A stretch of 45,816 bases of DNA from Buttiauxella izardii (GCF_003601925.1 NZ_QZWH01000042.1:1-45816), one strand, 5' to 3'. Positions 29,194 through 41,535 are shown, numbered from the stretch's first letter. A program made the numbers and translations. Notes: a model not told the origin generated them from the letters alone.

Positions 29194-31860
29194 ATGCTGG
29201 CAGTTAATAAAATTACGCTTGACCATGAGCTGTCGCTCTGTGGCGTTGATCAATTTCCGGTTTTAGGTTGGGAGATTAACAGCAACCATCAATGTGTCGA
29301 ACAGGTTTCTTACCAATTGCAATGTAGTTACGATGAAAGCTTTACTGAAGTCTTGTTTGATAGCGGTGTGGTTATCAGTAATGCTTCCGCTAATATTATC
29401 CTCAATGATATTTCTTTGCATCCTTCCACGCTTTATTTTGTTCGGGGCAGAGTTATTGATAATTACGGTGAGAAAAGTGAATGGAGTTCAGTCGCTAAGT
29501 TTGTAAGTGGCCTGGTTGATAACTCATGGCAGGCTGATTTTATTTCTGGGGAAAGTGTTCAGGATAAAGCTAACTCCAAAGTGACTTTATTAAGAAAAGA
29601 GTTCGCGCTAAAAAATAACGTCGCAATAAAATCTGCTTTTGTACATTCGTCTGGGTTAGGGATTTATCAGCTTTTCCTTAACGGCAACAAAGTGGGGAGC
29701 GATGAATTAACCCCTGGCTGGAGTAGCTATCATCATCATTTGCTTTATCAAACCTACGATGTGACGGAGCAACTCCAGTCCAGCGGAAATGTGATTGGCG
29801 CAGAAGTTGGAGCCGGTTGGTATAAAGGCGATATGGGGTTTACCCGTGACAGAAATTATTACGGGGAACAAACTGCGTTTATCGGCCAGTTGGTGATCAA
29901 TTATGAAGATGGCACGACACAAACTGTCGTAACCGATGACTCCTGGCGCGCCGAAGATTCGCCGGTTTTATTTGCTGAAATTTATGATGGCGAAATTTAC
30001 GATGCAGGCCAGCAGCGTAGCGGCTGGAATAAAACAGATTTTGATGCGTCGCACTGGCGGCCTGTGGAAATTGTTGCGCATGATAAGAAAACGCTTACCG
30101 CGCAGGGAGCCTGCAAGGTCAAACAGATTGAAGTGCTCCAGCCACTGCGTCTGATGACCACGCCACAGGGCGATTCGGTAATTGATTTCGGGCAAAACCT
30201 TAGTGGCTGGGTTGAGTTTAAAGTTCGCGGCCAGCGCGGCGAGAAAGTGATACTGCGGCATTTTGAAGTGCTGGATGCTGACGGCAATGTCTATCTGGAT
30301 AACCTGCGTTCTGCGAAACAGCGCGTCGAGTATATTTTAAATGGCGGCGAGCAGGAGGTTTATCATCCCCGCTTCACTTATCACGGTTTCCGCTATGTGA
30401 AAGTTGAAGCATATCCCGGCGAGCTGTTGCTTGAGAACTTTAATGCAATCGTCATTCATTCGGAAATGGCGCAGGTTGGGCACTTTAAATGCTCAAACAA
30501 CGATTTAAACCAGCTGCATCACAATATTCTCTGGGGTCTGAAAGGGAATTTTGTCGATGTCCCTACTGACTGCCCGCAGCGTGACGAACGGCTGGGCTGG
30601 ACGGGTGACGCACAAATTTTTTGCCGCACCGCCAGCTACCTGATGCAAACCAGCAGTTTCTTCTCTAAATGGCTAACCGACCTGAAATACGACCAGACGC
30701 CTGAGGGCGGAGTGCCACACGTGGTGCCTGATATTCTCGCCGGGCATTGCGCGAACGATATCAATCTTGCTGAGGGGGGAACGCATTCGGCGGCGGCCTG
30801 GGCTGATGCGGCGGTGATTAATCCGTGGACGTTGTATCTGATGTATGGCGATACCCGAGTGCTGGAAAACCAGTATGACAGCATGAAAGCCTGGATTGAA
30901 TTTATGCTCGTCCACTCGCAGAACCTGATTTGGGGCTACAAATTGCAGTTTGGCGACTGGGTGGCGCTGGATGCAAAAGAGGGGAGCTATTTTGGTGCCA
31001 CGCCTTCAGACCTCGTTTGTACCGCGTATTTTGCCTATTCGACGGAGCTGTTTAGCAAAGCCGCCAAAGCGTTAGGGCGGGAGGACGATCACCAGAAATA
31101 CCGCGATCTGCATCAGCAAATCGTTGAACGTTTTCAGTTCGAATTCTTTACGCCATCCGGCAGGCTTGCGGCAAGAACCCAGACCGCTCATATCCTTGCG
31201 CTCTATTTCAACCTTGTGCCAGCGGCGTTTAAGGAACGCACTGTGAACACGCTGGTTGAACTTCTAAAGGAGCATGATGGCCATCTGGTGACCGGGTTTG
31301 TAGGGACGCCTTATTTTTGCCACGCGCTGAGTCAAAACGGCCGCGAGAAAGAGGCCTGGGAACTGCTGCTAAAAGAAGATTTCCCGTCATGGCTGTATCA
31401 GGTTAAAGCGGGGGCGACGACTATCTGGGAGCACTGGGATGGCGTTAAGCCCGATGGTTCGATGTGGAGCGCCGATATGAACTCATTTAACCATTACGCC
31501 TATGGCGCGGTGGGGGAGTGGTTGTATCGGGCGGTGGCGGGAATTGAAGCTGATGAGAACGAGCCGGGCTTTAAGCATGTGATTATCTCACCGGTGATTG
31601 GCGGCGGGCTTTCCTGGGTAAAGGCAGCCGTACATACAAACTATGGTGAAATTGCCGTGCATTGGCAGGTGCAAGAGAGCAATAGCGGCCAAAGAGTGAG
31701 GCTAAATATTAAGGTTCCACATAATACTCATGCCACCCTCAAACTTGCTGCATTACGGGATGTCATTTCAGCTGATGATTTGCAGATTGAAAAACAGGGG
31801 AATAATGGTGTGGTAAAAGTCGGTTCAGGAGAATACCAACTGGAGTATTTACGCGACTAA
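29194..31860 (+). CDS. Alpha-L-rhamnosidase, glycoside hydrolase family 78
   Basis: An 888-residue GH78 enzyme that releases terminal alpha-L-rhamnose from glycosides. The domain order is that of the family: an N-terminal beta-sandwich (about 1-110), the Bac_rhamnosid_N region (STPGW-type, GAGWYKGDMGF near 210), a concanavalin-like domain (VIDFGQNLSGWVEFKVRGQ near 330), the six-hairpin catalytic barrel with DCPQRDERLGWTGDAQIF near residue 460, and a C-terminal beta-domain. The acidic active-site residues lie in DERLGWTGD and in the late TTIWEHWDGVKPDGS. No signal peptide is seen, so it works in the cytoplasm on imported substrate. AAGGA precedes the ATG, 26 bases after the transporter; the two form an operon. 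It ends in a terminator shared with crr. Confidence 0.93.
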   Translation: MLAVNKITLDHELSLCGVDQFPVLGWEINSNHQCVEQVSYQLQCSYDESFTEVLFDSGVVISNASANIILNDISLHPSTLYFVRGRVIDNYGEKSEWSSVAKFVSGLVDNSWQADFISGESVQDKANSKVTLLRKEFALKNNVAIKSAFVHSSGLGIYQLFLNGNKVGSDELTPGWSSYHHHLLYQTYDVTEQLQSSGNVIGAEVGAGWYKGDMGFTRDRNYYGEQTAFIGQLVINYEDGTTQTVVTDDSWRAEDSPVLFAEIYDGEIYDAGQQRSGWNKTDFDASHWRPVEIVAHDKKTLTAQGACKVKQIEVLQPLRLMTTPQGDSVIDFGQNLSGWVEFKVRGQRGEKVILRHFEVLDADGNVYLDNLRSAKQRVEYILNGGEQEVYHPRFTYHGFRYVKVEAYPGELLLENFNAIVIHSEMAQVGHFKCSNNDLNQLHHNILWGLKGNFVDVPTDCPQRDERLGWTGDAQIFCRTASYLMQTSSFFSKWLTDLKYDQTPEGGVPHVVPDILAGHCANDINLAEGGTHSAAAWADAAVINPWTLYLMYGDTRVLENQYDSMKAWIEFMLVHSQNLIWGYKLQFGDWVALDAKEGSYFGATPSDLVCTAYFAYSTELFSKAAKALGREDDHQKYRDLHQQIVERFQFEFFTPSGRLAARTQTAHILALYFNLVPAAFKERTVNTLVELLKEHDGHLVTGFVGTPYFCHALSQNGREKEAWELLLKEDFPSWLYQVKAGATTIWEHWDGVKPDGSMWSADMNSFNHYAYGAVGEWLYRAVAGIEADENEPGFKHVIISPVIGGGLSWVKAAVHTNYGEIAVHWQVQESNSGQRVRLNIKVPHNTHATLKLAALRDVISADDLQIEKQGNNGVVKVGSGEYQLEYLRD

Positions 31861-31870
31861 TACAGGCAAA

Positions 31871-31902
31871 AAAAAACCGGAAATAAATATTTCCGGTTTT
31901 TT
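31871..31902. terminator. Bidirectional terminator between rhamnosidase gene and crr
   Basis: AAAAAACCGGAAA and TTTCCGGTTTTTT are perfect 13-base arms with a six-base loop TAAATA. A-run and T-run on either side let it stop both the plus-strand rhamnoside transcript and the minus-strand pts transcript. Confidence 0.9.
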
Positions 31903-31938
31903 ATATTCATTGCAGGGAGATGACCTGCCGCTTAAATC

Positions 31939-32448
31939 TTACTTCTTGATGCGGATTACTGGGGTTTCGCCCACTGTCACGCTACCAGTCAGTTTGATCA
32001 GCTCTTTGATTTCGTCCATGTTGGAGATAACAACCGGAGTCAGGGTAGACTTCGCTTTCTCTTCCAGCAGGGCCAAATCGAACTCGATAACTACGTCGCC
32101 TTTCTTAACGCGCTGGCCTTCTTCAGCGATACGCTTGAAGCCTTCGCCTTTCAGTTCAACGGTGTCGATACCGAAGTGAACGAACAGTTCGATGCCGCTA
32201 TCAGATTCGATAGAGAAAGCATGGTTAGTTTCGAAGATTTTACCGATGGTGCCGTCAACCGGAGCAACCATTTTGTTGCCAGTCGGTTTAATTGCAATAC
32301 CATCACCAACGATCTTCTCGGCGAAAACCACATCTGGTACATCTTCAATATTGACGATTTCGCCAGAAAGTGGGGCAACAATCTCAATGGTTCCGGTGTC
32401 TTTTTTATCATCAGAAACCAGAGATTTCAGTTTATCAAACAAACCCAT
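31939..32448 (-). CDS. crr: Glucose-specific PTS enzyme IIA (EIIA-Glc)
   Basis: A 169-residue cytoplasmic protein that takes phosphate from HPr and passes it to EIICB-Glc. The dephosphorylated form blocks non-PTS sugar permeases and glycerol kinase (inducer exclusion); the phosphorylated form stimulates adenylate cyclase. The active histidine is His91 in [13 protein letters not shown], and the other catalytic histidine is in [11 protein letters not shown]. The N-terminal amphipathic [13 protein letters not shown] is the membrane-binding tail. It is the last gene of ptsHI-crr, 40 bases after ptsI. Confidence 0.98.
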   Translation of the reverse strand: MGLFDKLKSLVSDDKKDTGTIEIVAPLSGEIVNIEDVPDVVFAEKIVGDGIAIKPTGNKMVAPVDGTIGKIFETNHAFSIESDSGIELFVHFGIDTVELKGEGFKRIAEEGQRVKKGDVVIEFDLALLEEKAKSTLTPVVISNMDEIKELIKLTGSVTVGETPVIRIKK

Positions 32449-32488
32449 GATCTTCTCCTAAGCAGTAAATTGGGCCGCATCCGGTGGA

Positions 32489-34216
32489 TTAGCAGATTGT
32501 TTTTTCTTCAATGAACTTGTTAACCAGCATCATTAACTCGTCCGTTGTCGGTTGAGCAAGAGCTTGCTCTGCTAACACCTTCGCATCTTCGAAGTTCGTG
32601 TTACGAATAATCTTCTTAATGCGCGGGATAGAAATGGCACTCATACTAAATTCGTCCAGACCCATACCCAGCAACAGAAGTGTAGCACGTTCGTCGCCTG
32701 CAAGCTCACCACACATACCGGTCCATTTACCTTCAGCATGAGAAGCATCAATAACTTGCTTAATCAGAGTCAGTACGGACGGTGACATTGGCTGGTAAAG
32801 ATGTGAAATCATATCATTACCACGGTCAACTGCCAGGGTGTACTGCGTCAGATCATTAGTACCGATACTGAAGAAGTCGACTTCTTTAGCCAGGTGGCGA
32901 GCAATCGTGGCCGCAGCCGGAGTCTCAACCATCACGCCAACTTCGATAGTTTCGTCAAACGCTTTGCCTTCTTCACGCAGCTGCGCCTTCATGATTTCGA
33001 TTTCTGCTTTCAGTGCACGCACTTCTTCAACAGAGATGATCATTGGGAACATGATGCGTAATTTACCGAAAGCAGAAGCACGCAGAATAGCGCGTACCTG
33101 ATCATGCAGGATCTCTTTACGATCCATTGCGATACGCACTGCACGCCAGCCCAGGAACGGGTTCTCTTCTTTCGGGAAGTTCATGTACGGCAGCTCTTTG
33201 TCGCCACCGATATCCATGGTACGTACGATAACTGCTTGTGAGCCACAGGCTTCAGCAACAGCTTTGTACGCCGCGAACTGCTCATCTTCAGTTGGCAGTG
33301 AATCGCGGTCCATGAACAGGAATTCAGTACGATACAGACCTACACCTTCTGCACCATTGCGCTCTGCACCGTCGATATCACGAACAGTACCGATGTTTGC
33401 GCATACTTCTACCTGATGACCATCGAGAGTGATTGCTGGCAGGTCTTTCAGTTTTGCCAGTTCAGCTTTCTCAGAAGCAACCTGCTGCTGTACAGCGCGC
33501 AGAGCTTCGATCTCGTCGTTGGTTGGATTAACGTAAACTTTATTGTTAACCGCATCGAGGATCAGGTAATCGCCGTTCTTCACCTGGTTGGTAACGCTGC
33601 CCGTACCGACGATCGCTGGCAGTTCAAGAGAACGCGCCATGATTGAGGTGTGGGAGGTGCGGCCACCGATATCAGTGATGAAACCCAGAACCTTTTGCAG
33701 GTTGAGCTGAGCGGTTTCAGACGGAGTCAAATCTTTAGCGACCAGGATAACTTCATCCTGAATAGCGCTCAGGTCGATAATTGCCAGACCCAGAATGTTT
33801 TGTAGCAGACGTTTACCGATGTCACGCACGTCAGCCGCACGTTCTTTCAGGTATTCATCGTCTAACTCTTCCAGAGCAATAGCCTGGCCTTCGATAATTT
33901 CGTGAGCCGCTGCATCAGCAGTCACTAACTTATCTTTGATAAGGGCTATGATTTCCTGCTCAAGCTCTTCGTCTTCCAGCAACATAATGTGGCCTTCGAA
34001 GATAGCTTCCTTTTCTTCACCGAAGGTCTCGCCAGCTTTAATTTTGATCGCTTCTAATTGCGAAGACGCTTTCGCGCGTCCACTTAAGAAACGTTCAACT
34101 TCCTGCGCAACTTTGTCGGCAGAAATTTTCTTCCGGTCGATGACAATTTCATCTTCCTTCAGCAAAAGTGCCTTGCCGAAAGCGATACCCGGGGATGCTA
34201 AAATGCCTGAAATCAT
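32489..34216 (-). CDS. ptsI: PTS enzyme I
   Basis: A 575-residue cytoplasmic phosphotransferase that takes phosphate from phosphoenolpyruvate and gives it to HPr, the first step of all PTS sugar uptake. The active histidine, equivalent to His189, is in [21 protein letters not shown]. The PEP-binding barrel shows [50 protein letters not shown] and the late [10 protein letters not shown]. Full family length and no lesions. It lies between ptsH (44 bases upstream) and crr. Confidence 0.98.
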   Translation of the reverse strand: MISGILASPGIAFGKALLLKEDEIVIDRKKISADKVAQEVERFLSGRAKASSQLEAIKIKAGETFGEEKEAIFEGHIMLLEDEELEQEIIALIKDKLVTADAAAHEIIEGQAIALEELDDEYLKERAADVRDIGKRLLQNILGLAIIDLSAIQDEVILVAKDLTPSETAQLNLQKVLGFITDIGGRTSHTSIMARSLELPAIVGTGSVTNQVKNGDYLILDAVNNKVYVNPTNDEIEALRAVQQQVASEKAELAKLKDLPAITLDGHQVEVCANIGTVRDIDGAERNGAEGVGLYRTEFLFMDRDSLPTEDEQFAAYKAVAEACGSQAVIVRTMDIGGDKELPYMNFPKEENPFLGWRAVRIAMDRKEILHDQVRAILRASAFGKLRIMFPMIISVEEVRALKAEIEIMKAQLREEGKAFDETIEVGVMVETPAAATIARHLAKEVDFFSIGTNDLTQYTLAVDRGNDMISHLYQPMSPSVLTLIKQVIDASHAEGKWTGMCGELAGDERATLLLLGMGLDEFSMSAISIPRIKKIIRNTNFEDAKVLAEQALAQPTTDELMMLVNKFIEEKTIC

Positions 34217-34260
34217 AACCCTACCTTACTTGTGACTGATATTTACGAAGAACCCAGAAC

Positions 34261-34518
34261 TTACTCGAGTTCAGCCATCAGTTTTACCAGATGCTCAACT
34301 GCTTTCTGATCGTCTTCGCCTTCAGCGGAGATGGTCACTACTGTACCTTGAGTCAGGCCCAGAGTTTGCAGTTTGAACAGGCTTTTTGCGCTAGCGCTTT
34401 TGCCGTTGGAGGTCACAGTGATCTCAGAAGTGAAGCCTTTAGCTTCTTTAACAAACTGAGCAGCAGGGCGGGTATGCAGACCGTTTGGAGCGGTGATGGT
34501 AACTTCTTGCTGGAACAT
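34261..34518 (-). CDS. ptsH: Phosphocarrier protein HPr
   Basis: An 85-residue phosphocarrier that shuttles phosphate from enzyme I to the sugar-specific EIIA proteins. His15 lies in [17 protein letters not shown], and Ser46 in [17 protein letters not shown]. The sequence is nearly the same as E. coli HPr. GTTGGGGAAATACA stands before the start codon on the minus strand. It is the first gene of ptsHI-crr. Confidence 0.98.
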   Translation of the reverse strand: MFQQEVTITAPNGLHTRPAAQFVKEAKGFTSEITVTSNGKSASAKSLFKLQTLGLTQGTVVTISAEGEDDQKAVEHLVKLMAELE

Positions 34519-34858
34519 TGTATTTCCCCAACTTATAGGTTTAGTGTTGTGGAACTAAAGTCTAGCCTGGTGGCAAAACTTTAGCCTGTATAGTTAGCGT
34601 CGACGTTACACTGTACGCGACACAGGATGCTTTCGGGAACCGCGAAATGTGCTCTGGCATGAAACCGTGCGCTTAGCGGCTCGCTCGTCATTAATCATTA
34701 TGCCGTGAAATGTGATTTTGCACCAAATCGTTAAATCGATTCAGCAGATCTACCTCACATTCCGATTAATTTCGCGCATCAAAATAATTTGCTGGATAGA
34801 TACCAGACCTGACGGGGCTACGCAATGCCGGGGTAGCCAAAAGTTTGATGAAGGCCAC
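34519..34858 (-). promoter_or_regulatory. ptsH upstream region without a gene
   Basis: About 340 bases separate ptsH from the cysK terminator and no gene is seen. The 50 bases next to ptsH closely resemble the E. coli ptsH leader, including the run from CTAGACTTTAGTTCC to the start codon. A CRP-type half-site TGTGA (minus strand, 34755-34759) lies about 240 bases upstream, with a poor second half. In E. coli this operon has several promoters under CRP and Cra; only the general similarity is seen here. Confidence 0.45.
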
Positions 34859-34886
34859 AAAAAAGCACCCATTTGGGTGCTTTTTT
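34859..34886. terminator. Terminator downstream of cysK
   Basis: AAAAAAGCACCC, loop ATTT, GGGTGCTTTTTT form a perfect 12-base stem flanked by A and T runs. It ends the minus-strand cysK transcript before the ptsH control region. Confidence 0.9.
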
Positions 34887-34908
34887 ACACATTCTTACCT
34901 GCCTGGCA

Positions 34909-35880
34909 TCACTGTTGCAGTTCTTTTTCCGTGAAAAGATCGGCGAACAGGGCAGTACTCAGGTAACGCTCCCCAGAGGATGGCAGTATAACCACAATGT
35001 TTTTATTGGCAAATGCTTCATCTTCTTGAAGTTTTAATGCAGCAGCCACTGCGGCACCGGATGAAATACCCGCCAAAATACCTTCTTCTTCCATCAAAAG
35101 ACGAGCTGTAGAAATAGCTTCATCGTTAGTGATGGCGATAACTCTGTCGATAAGCTTCAGATCGAGGTTCCCTGGAATGAAACCTGCGCCGATGCCCTGA
35201 ATTTTATGTGGGCCTGGCTTGAGTTCCTCACCCGCCAGCGCCTGAGCAATGACCGGAGAATCGGTTGGTTCAACGGCAACGCTGATAAGGTCAGTTTTAC
35301 CCTTGGTGTTTTTGATGTAACGGCTCACGCCTGTCAGCGTACCGCCTGTACCCACACCGGCAATGAATACGTCCACTTCACCATCGGTATCTTCCCAGAT
35401 TTCCGGGCCAGTGGTTTTCTCGTGGATTTCCGGGTTTGCCGGGTTGCTAAACTGTTGCAGAAGCAGGAATTTTTCTGGATCGCTGGCAACGATTTCTTCA
35501 GCTTTCTGAATCGCGCCTTTCATGCCTTTCGCGCCTTCTGTCAGTACCAGGTTGGCACCCAGCGCTTTCAGCAGTTTGCGGCGTTCGATGCTCATGGTTT
35601 CTGGCATGGTTAACGTCAGCTTGTAACCACGCGCTGCGGCAACGTAGGCCAGTGCGATACCGGTGTTACCACTGGTCGGTTCGACTAACTCAACGCCAGG
35701 TTTGAGCACACCGCGTTTTTCGGCATCCCAAATCATATTGGCTCCGATACGGCATTTAACGCTAAAGCTCGGGTTACGGGACTCTACCTTCGCCAGGATG
35801 CGTCCATTACCGATGCGGTTCAGTCGAACCAGCGGCGTATGACCGATAGTCAGAGAGTTGTCTTCATAGATCTTGCTCAT
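34909..35880 (-). CDS. cysK: Cysteine synthase A (O-acetylserine sulfhydrylase A)
   Basis: A 323-residue PLP enzyme that makes cysteine from O-acetylserine and sulfide and binds CysE in the cysteine synthase complex. The PLP lysine is in [16 protein letters not shown], the phosphate loop is [18 protein letters not shown], and the substrate loop is [38 protein letters not shown] and [12 protein letters not shown] are also intact. The family length is normal. It is the second cysteine synthase in this window, about 8 kb from cysM, as in E. coli. It lies downstream of cysZ but is separated from it by a hairpin. Confidence 0.98.
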   Translation of the reverse strand: MSKIYEDNSLTIGHTPLVRLNRIGNGRILAKVESRNPSFSVKCRIGANMIWDAEKRGVLKPGVELVEPTSGNTGIALAYVAAARGYKLTLTMPETMSIERRKLLKALGANLVLTEGAKGMKGAIQKAEEIVASDPEKFLLLQQFSNPANPEIHEKTTGPEIWEDTDGEVDVFIAGVGTGGTLTGVSRYIKNTKGKTDLISVAVEPTDSPVIAQALAGEELKPGPHKIQGIGAGFIPGNLDLKLIDRVIAITNDEAISTARLLMEEEGILAGISSGAAVAAALKLQEDEAFANKNIVVILPSSGERYLSTALFADLFTEKELQQ

Positions 35881-36004
35881 AACCCGTCCTTAACTGTATG
35901 AAATTTGGGAAACCAGCCCAGCATACCTGCTTAGAAGTTATGCGGAAGTAAGGAAATCGCATATCTATATGTATAAGGGAAATAAGCAGGAGCGAGAAGG
36001 AATA

Positions 36005-36026
36005 AGGAGCGACATAAGCCGCTCCT
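36005..36026 (-). terminator. Hairpin downstream of cysZ
   Basis: AGGAGCG (36005-36011) and CGCTCCT (36020-36026) form a seven-base stem with an eight-base loop. On the minus strand it is followed by TTATTCCTTCT, a moderately T-rich stretch. It lies eight bases after the cysZ stop, so it is a probable but not strong terminator. Confidence 0.6.
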
Positions 36027-36033
36027 GTTGAGA

Positions 36034-36795
36034 TTACTTCCACATGGCGTGTTTTGGGCGATAGCAATCCACCCACATCGCCGTCGCGCCGCACACAGCA
36101 ACCGGCATGATGACTAAATTCAGGAAAGGAATGAGCGTAAACAGGCTGACCAGCGAGCCAAACTGCATATTGATAACTTTCTTTTCACGCAACGAAATGC
36201 GCATCTCTTTAAAGGGCACTTTATGGTTATCAAATGGATAGTCGCAATACTGAATCGCCAGCATCCATGCGCTAAACAAAAACCATAAAACTGGCGCAAC
36301 GGTTTGCCCGATACCCGGAATGAAATAAAGCAGCAGTAACAACAGCGCACGCGGCAGATACCAGGCCAGCTTTTGCCATTCGCGTTTCATAATGCGTGGA
36401 ATGTCTTTCATTATGCCAACCAGGCCCGTATCTGGCGGAGTTGCGCCAGTCAGACGAGCTTCTAGCTGTTCAGCTAACAAACCGTTAAACGGGGCAGCAA
36501 TCCAGTTGGCGAGGGTTGAAAATAAATAGCCAAACACCAGCAAGATAGAGATCACCGCCAGCGGCCAAATAATATAGCTCAGCCACTGCAACCAGTCTGG
36601 CACGTATGAAAGCAGCGTCGGAACCCAAACATCCAGGCGGGTAAACAGCCACCAAAATGCGCCGCCCATCAATAAGATATTCACCAGGAGCGGCATGAGC
36701 ACGAATCGTTTGATTCCAGGCTCGCGTACCAGCTTCCAGCCTTGCGAAAAATAATAAACGCCACTGCGTGGCACGGTTCCTGAAAGTGAAACCAT
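36034..36795 (-). CDS. cysZ: Sulfate transporter CysZ
   Basis: A 253-residue inner membrane protein that carries sulfate into the cell. The family start [20 protein letters not shown] is followed by hydrophobic segments near residues 32-52, 68-92, 140-172 and 210-235. [20 protein letters not shown] and the loop [17 protein letters not shown] are typical. It is on the minus strand upstream of cysK and divergent from zipA, the order of E. coli. Confidence 0.96.
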   Translation of the reverse strand: MVSLSGTVPRSGVYYFSQGWKLVREPGIKRFVLMPLLVNILLMGGAFWWLFTRLDVWVPTLLSYVPDWLQWLSYIIWPLAVISILLVFGYLFSTLANWIAAPFNGLLAEQLEARLTGATPPDTGLVGIMKDIPRIMKREWQKLAWYLPRALLLLLLYFIPGIGQTVAPVLWFLFSAWMLAIQYCDYPFDNHKVPFKEMRISLREKKVINMQFGSLVSLFTLIPFLNLVIMPVAVCGATAMWVDCYRPKHAMWK

Positions 36796-37025
36796 ATCTG
36801 ATCGAACTCCTTTTTAGGCTTGGCTTTGACGTGCATGGCTATCATAACTGAGTGTCAGGAGAAAAACTTATTAGGAAATGGTCGAAAAAACAGCAAAAAA
36901 TCGATTTAGGAGCATCTTTCTGCCGAGAAAACCGTGTGCGCACTTGCACTTGAGCAGATGGGCAAATACTCTTAGTGAGTAAATGTTTGCCGCGGTGGCA
37001 AGGTGTTAGAACAACAGAGAATATA

Positions 37026-38018
37026 ATGATGCAGGATTTGCGTCTGATATTAATCATTGTTGGCGCGATCGCCATAATAGCCTTACTGGTTCACGGCCTG
37101 TGGACGAGTCGTAAGGAGCGTTCATCCGTTTTTCGTGATCGTCCAATGAAGCGCATGAAGTCTAAGCGTGACGAATACGAGTCGGATGGCGACGAGGCTG
37201 ACGATGAGCAAGATGATGGAGTAGGTGAGGTGCGTGTGCGTCGGGCTAACCCTGCGCCAGAAAGCGTGAGTCGCGAGACAGAAATGCCTCGTCAACCACA
37301 ATCGCCTCAACATCAATACGAGCCGCCATACGCTTCTGCTGAGCCGCGTCAAAGTGCCCCTGTGCGTCAACCTGAACCGGTTGCACCGCGCCAGGAAGCA
37401 CCTGTAGCGCCAGTACATCAGCCTGTGCCACAGCAGCCTGTTGTTGCTCAACCGGTGCAGCAGCCTGTTCAACAACCGATTGCACAGCAACCGCAGCCAG
37501 CGGTTCCGCCAGCTCCGGTACAGCAGCCAATTGCTGAGCCAGAGCCAATTGCAGCACAGCCTGCTCCGGCACCGCAAGCTCCGGCTCGTCTTAAAGAGAC
37601 GGTGATTGTACTGAACGTTTCGGCGCACGCTGGCAGCATGATTAACGGCGACGTGCTGTTAAACAGTATTCAGCAAGCGGGCTTTATCTTTGGCGAAATG
37701 AACATTTTCCACCGTCACCTCAGTCCTGATGGTAGCGGCCCGGTGCTGTTTAGCCTCGCCAATATGGTTAAGCCTGGTTCGTTTGACCCCGAGAGCATGA
37801 CGAATTTTGCCACACCGGGTGTGACAATCTTCATGCAGGTGCCGTCTTATGGCGATCCGACCCAGAACTTTAAGTTGATGCTGCAGTCAGCTCAGCATAT
37901 TGCTGATGAAGTCGGTGGTGTGGTGCTTGACGACCAACGCCGTATGATGACACCGCAGAAAATGCGTGAGTATCAGGACCGCATCCGCGAAGTGGTAGAA
38001 GCTAACGCTTGCCACTAG
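37026..38018 (+). CDS. zipA: Cell division protein ZipA
   Basis: A 330-residue division protein that tethers FtsZ to the inner membrane. It has an N-terminal transmembrane helix ([20 protein letters not shown], residues 1-24), a short basic and then acidic region, and a long proline- and glutamine-rich linker (about 80-195). The C-terminal globular FtsZ-binding domain is well conserved ([32 protein letters not shown]-type, [20 protein letters not shown]). The ATG at 37026 matches E. coli; an upstream frame extension is not conserved. Terminator and ligA follow. Confidence 0.97.
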   Translation: MMQDLRLILIIVGAIAIIALLVHGLWTSRKERSSVFRDRPMKRMKSKRDEYESDGDEADDEQDDGVGEVRVRRANPAPESVSRETEMPRQPQSPQHQYEPPYASAEPRQSAPVRQPEPVAPRQEAPVAPVHQPVPQQPVVAQPVQQPVQQPIAQQPQPAVPPAPVQQPIAEPEPIAAQPAPAPQAPARLKETVIVLNVSAHAGSMINGDVLLNSIQQAGFIFGEMNIFHRHLSPDGSGPVLFSLANMVKPGSFDPESMTNFATPGVTIFMQVPSYGDPTQNFKLMLQSAQHIADEVGGVVLDDQRRMMTPQKMREYQDRIREVVEANACH

Positions 38019-38042
38019 AATTTGTCCTGAACATGTTTCCCC

Positions 38043-38068
38043 AAACCCCCGCATGTCGGGGGTTTTTT
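38043..38068 (+). terminator. Intrinsic terminator between zipA and ligA
   Basis: AAACCCCCG, loop CATGT, CGGGGGTTTTTT. A nine-base GC-rich stem with T run ends only about 20 bases before the ligA start, so ligA transcription may depend partly on readthrough. Confidence 0.85.
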
Positions 38069-38078
38069 ATATTATTGA

Positions 38079-40106
<2,028 letters not shown>

Positions 40107-40107
40107 A

Positions 40108-40323
40108 ATGGATAAAGAACAGCTGATTGAAATTGCCAATACTGTAATGCCTTTCGGCAAGTATAAAGGCCGCGTGCTGATTGATGTGCCGGAAGAATAT
40201 TTCCTGTGGTTCGCACGCAAAGACGAGTTTCCACAGGGCCATCTTGGTGACTTAATGCGGCTCACTTTGCTGATTAAAACTGAAGGGTTGGAGGGGTTGG
40301 TCAAACCCCTAAAACGTCACTAA
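40108..40323 (+). CDS. ypeB: DUF3820 family protein YpeB
   Basis: A 71-residue protein matching E. coli YpeB (DUF3820). The conserved body is ANTVMPFGKYKGRVLIDVPE and EYFLWFARKDEFPQGHLGDL. Its function is unknown; the PFGKYKG motif also appears in the quorum-sensing and exonuclease-associated small proteins of this family, so a nucleic-acid link is possible but unproven. I chose the ATG at 40108, preceded by AGGTGA, over the GTG overlapping the ligA stop. It is coupled to ligA. Confidence 0.9.
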   Translation: MDKEQLIEIANTVMPFGKYKGRVLIDVPEEYFLWFARKDEFPQGHLGDLMRLTLLIKTEGLEGLVKPLKRH

Positions 40324-40325
40324 TT

Positions 40326-40448
40326 TACCCGTCATACTTCAAGTTGCTGATGCGTTGGCTTTCCTCGTTCACCCCAGTCACTTACTTTAGTAAGCTCCTG
40401 GGGATTCACTGCGTTGCCGCCTTCCAGCAACTCGAATTATTTAGGGTA
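40326..40448. repeat. ERIC repeat between ypeB and yfeH
   Basis: A 123-base element with the central ERIC palindrome: CACCCCAGTCACTTACTTTA is followed by GTAAGCTCCTGGGGATTCAC, which are the well-known ERIC priming sites. The ends TACCC and GGGTA are inverted. It ends eight bases before the stop of yfeH and fills the convergent gap; it is slightly shorter than the usual 127 bases. Confidence 0.93.
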
Positions 40449-40455
40449 GATGTTA

Positions 40456-41445
40456 TTATGCGTTTTCAGTGGCGGCTTCGGCTGCCACTTTCGTTTCATG
40501 CTGATAACGGCGAGCCAGAACCGCGCAAATCATCAACTGTAACTGGTGGAAGATCATCAGCGGTAGCACCATCATCCCGACGGTGGCGACCGGGAATAAA
40601 ATATTCGCCATGGGAATACCATTCGCCAGGCTCTTTTTCGAGCCGCAGAACACAATCGTAATCTCATCCGCTTTGCTAAAGCCCAGACGTCTGGCGACAA
40701 ACATATTAACGCTGATAACAATCGCCAGCAGAACCAGGCTTACGACCACAATAAACAGCAGTGAACCGATGCCGACTTTGTGCCAAATCCCATGCCTTAC
40801 CGCTTCGCTAAACGCCGTGTAGATAACCAACAGAATGGAGGTTTGGTCAGTTTTACCAATCCACTTTTTGTGTCGTGCGACCCACTCGCCAATCAACGGA
40901 CGTGAAAGATGGCCCACCACGAACGGCACCAGCAACTGCAACATAATGCTGCCAACCTGCTGCAAACTGCCACTTGCGCCATGAACGTGCATCACCATGC
41001 CGACTAACAATGGCGAGAGGAAAATGCCGAGCAGGCTGGAAGCCGATGCGGAACATACCGCAGCCGCAACATTGCCACCCGCAAGGGAGGTAAACGCGAT
41101 GGCCGACTGCACCGTTGCAGGCAAAATACACAGGTATAAAAAGCCGGTATAAATTTCGGGGCTGACTTTGACCGGTGCCCACCAGGCAAACAGCACGCCC
41201 AGAACCGGGAATAATACAAACGTGCTGCACATCACCCACAAATGCAAACGCCAATGACTGCTGCCGGCGATTATCGCTTCACGCGAAAGCTTTGCGCCGT
41301 GCATAAAGAATAATAGCGCGATGGCAGCCGTCGTCAGCCCTTCAAAAAAGCCTACAAAACTGCCTTGAGCGGGGAAGAAAGACGCCAGCAATACAGTCAC
41401 AATTAACGTCAGTGTGAACGGGTCGAGTACGCGAAAGAGTTTCAT
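40456..41445 (-). CDS. yfeH: Bile acid:sodium symporter family protein YfeH
   Basis: A 329-residue membrane protein with about nine or ten hydrophobic segments, of the SBF-like family (E. coli YfeH). Conserved stretches are AIALLFFMHGAKLSREAI, LYLCILPATVQSAIAFTSLA, GGNVAAAVCSASASSLLGIF and VFCGSKKSLANGIPMANILF, the last forming the discontinuous ion-binding helices. The substrate is unknown. Three ATG codons stand in a row; I chose the third (41445), six bases after GAGGA and matching E. coli. It is divergent from yfeR. Confidence 0.93.
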   Translation of the reverse strand: MKLFRVLDPFTLTLIVTVLLASFFPAQGSFVGFFEGLTTAAIALLFFMHGAKLSREAIIAGSSHWRLHLWVMCSTFVLFPVLGVLFAWWAPVKVSPEIYTGFLYLCILPATVQSAIAFTSLAGGNVAAAVCSASASSLLGIFLSPLLVGMVMHVHGASGSLQQVGSIMLQLLVPFVVGHLSRPLIGEWVARHKKWIGKTDQTSILLVIYTAFSEAVRHGIWHKVGIGSLLFIVVVSLVLLAIVISVNMFVARRLGFSKADEITIVFCGSKKSLANGIPMANILFPVATVGMMVLPLMIFHQLQLMICAVLARRYQHETKVAAEAATENA

Positions 41446-41535
41446 CATCATTCCTCAAACTTTTGATGAGTCATTGTGCTTTTATTGGTTTTAGAAATAA
41501 AATTGATTTATTGAATGCATTAATGAATTTATTAA

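Noticed and set aside
34744-34764. Full CRP operator upstream of ptsH
   Set aside because: Only one half-site (TGTGA) matches; the other half is poor, so it is mentioned only within the region entry.
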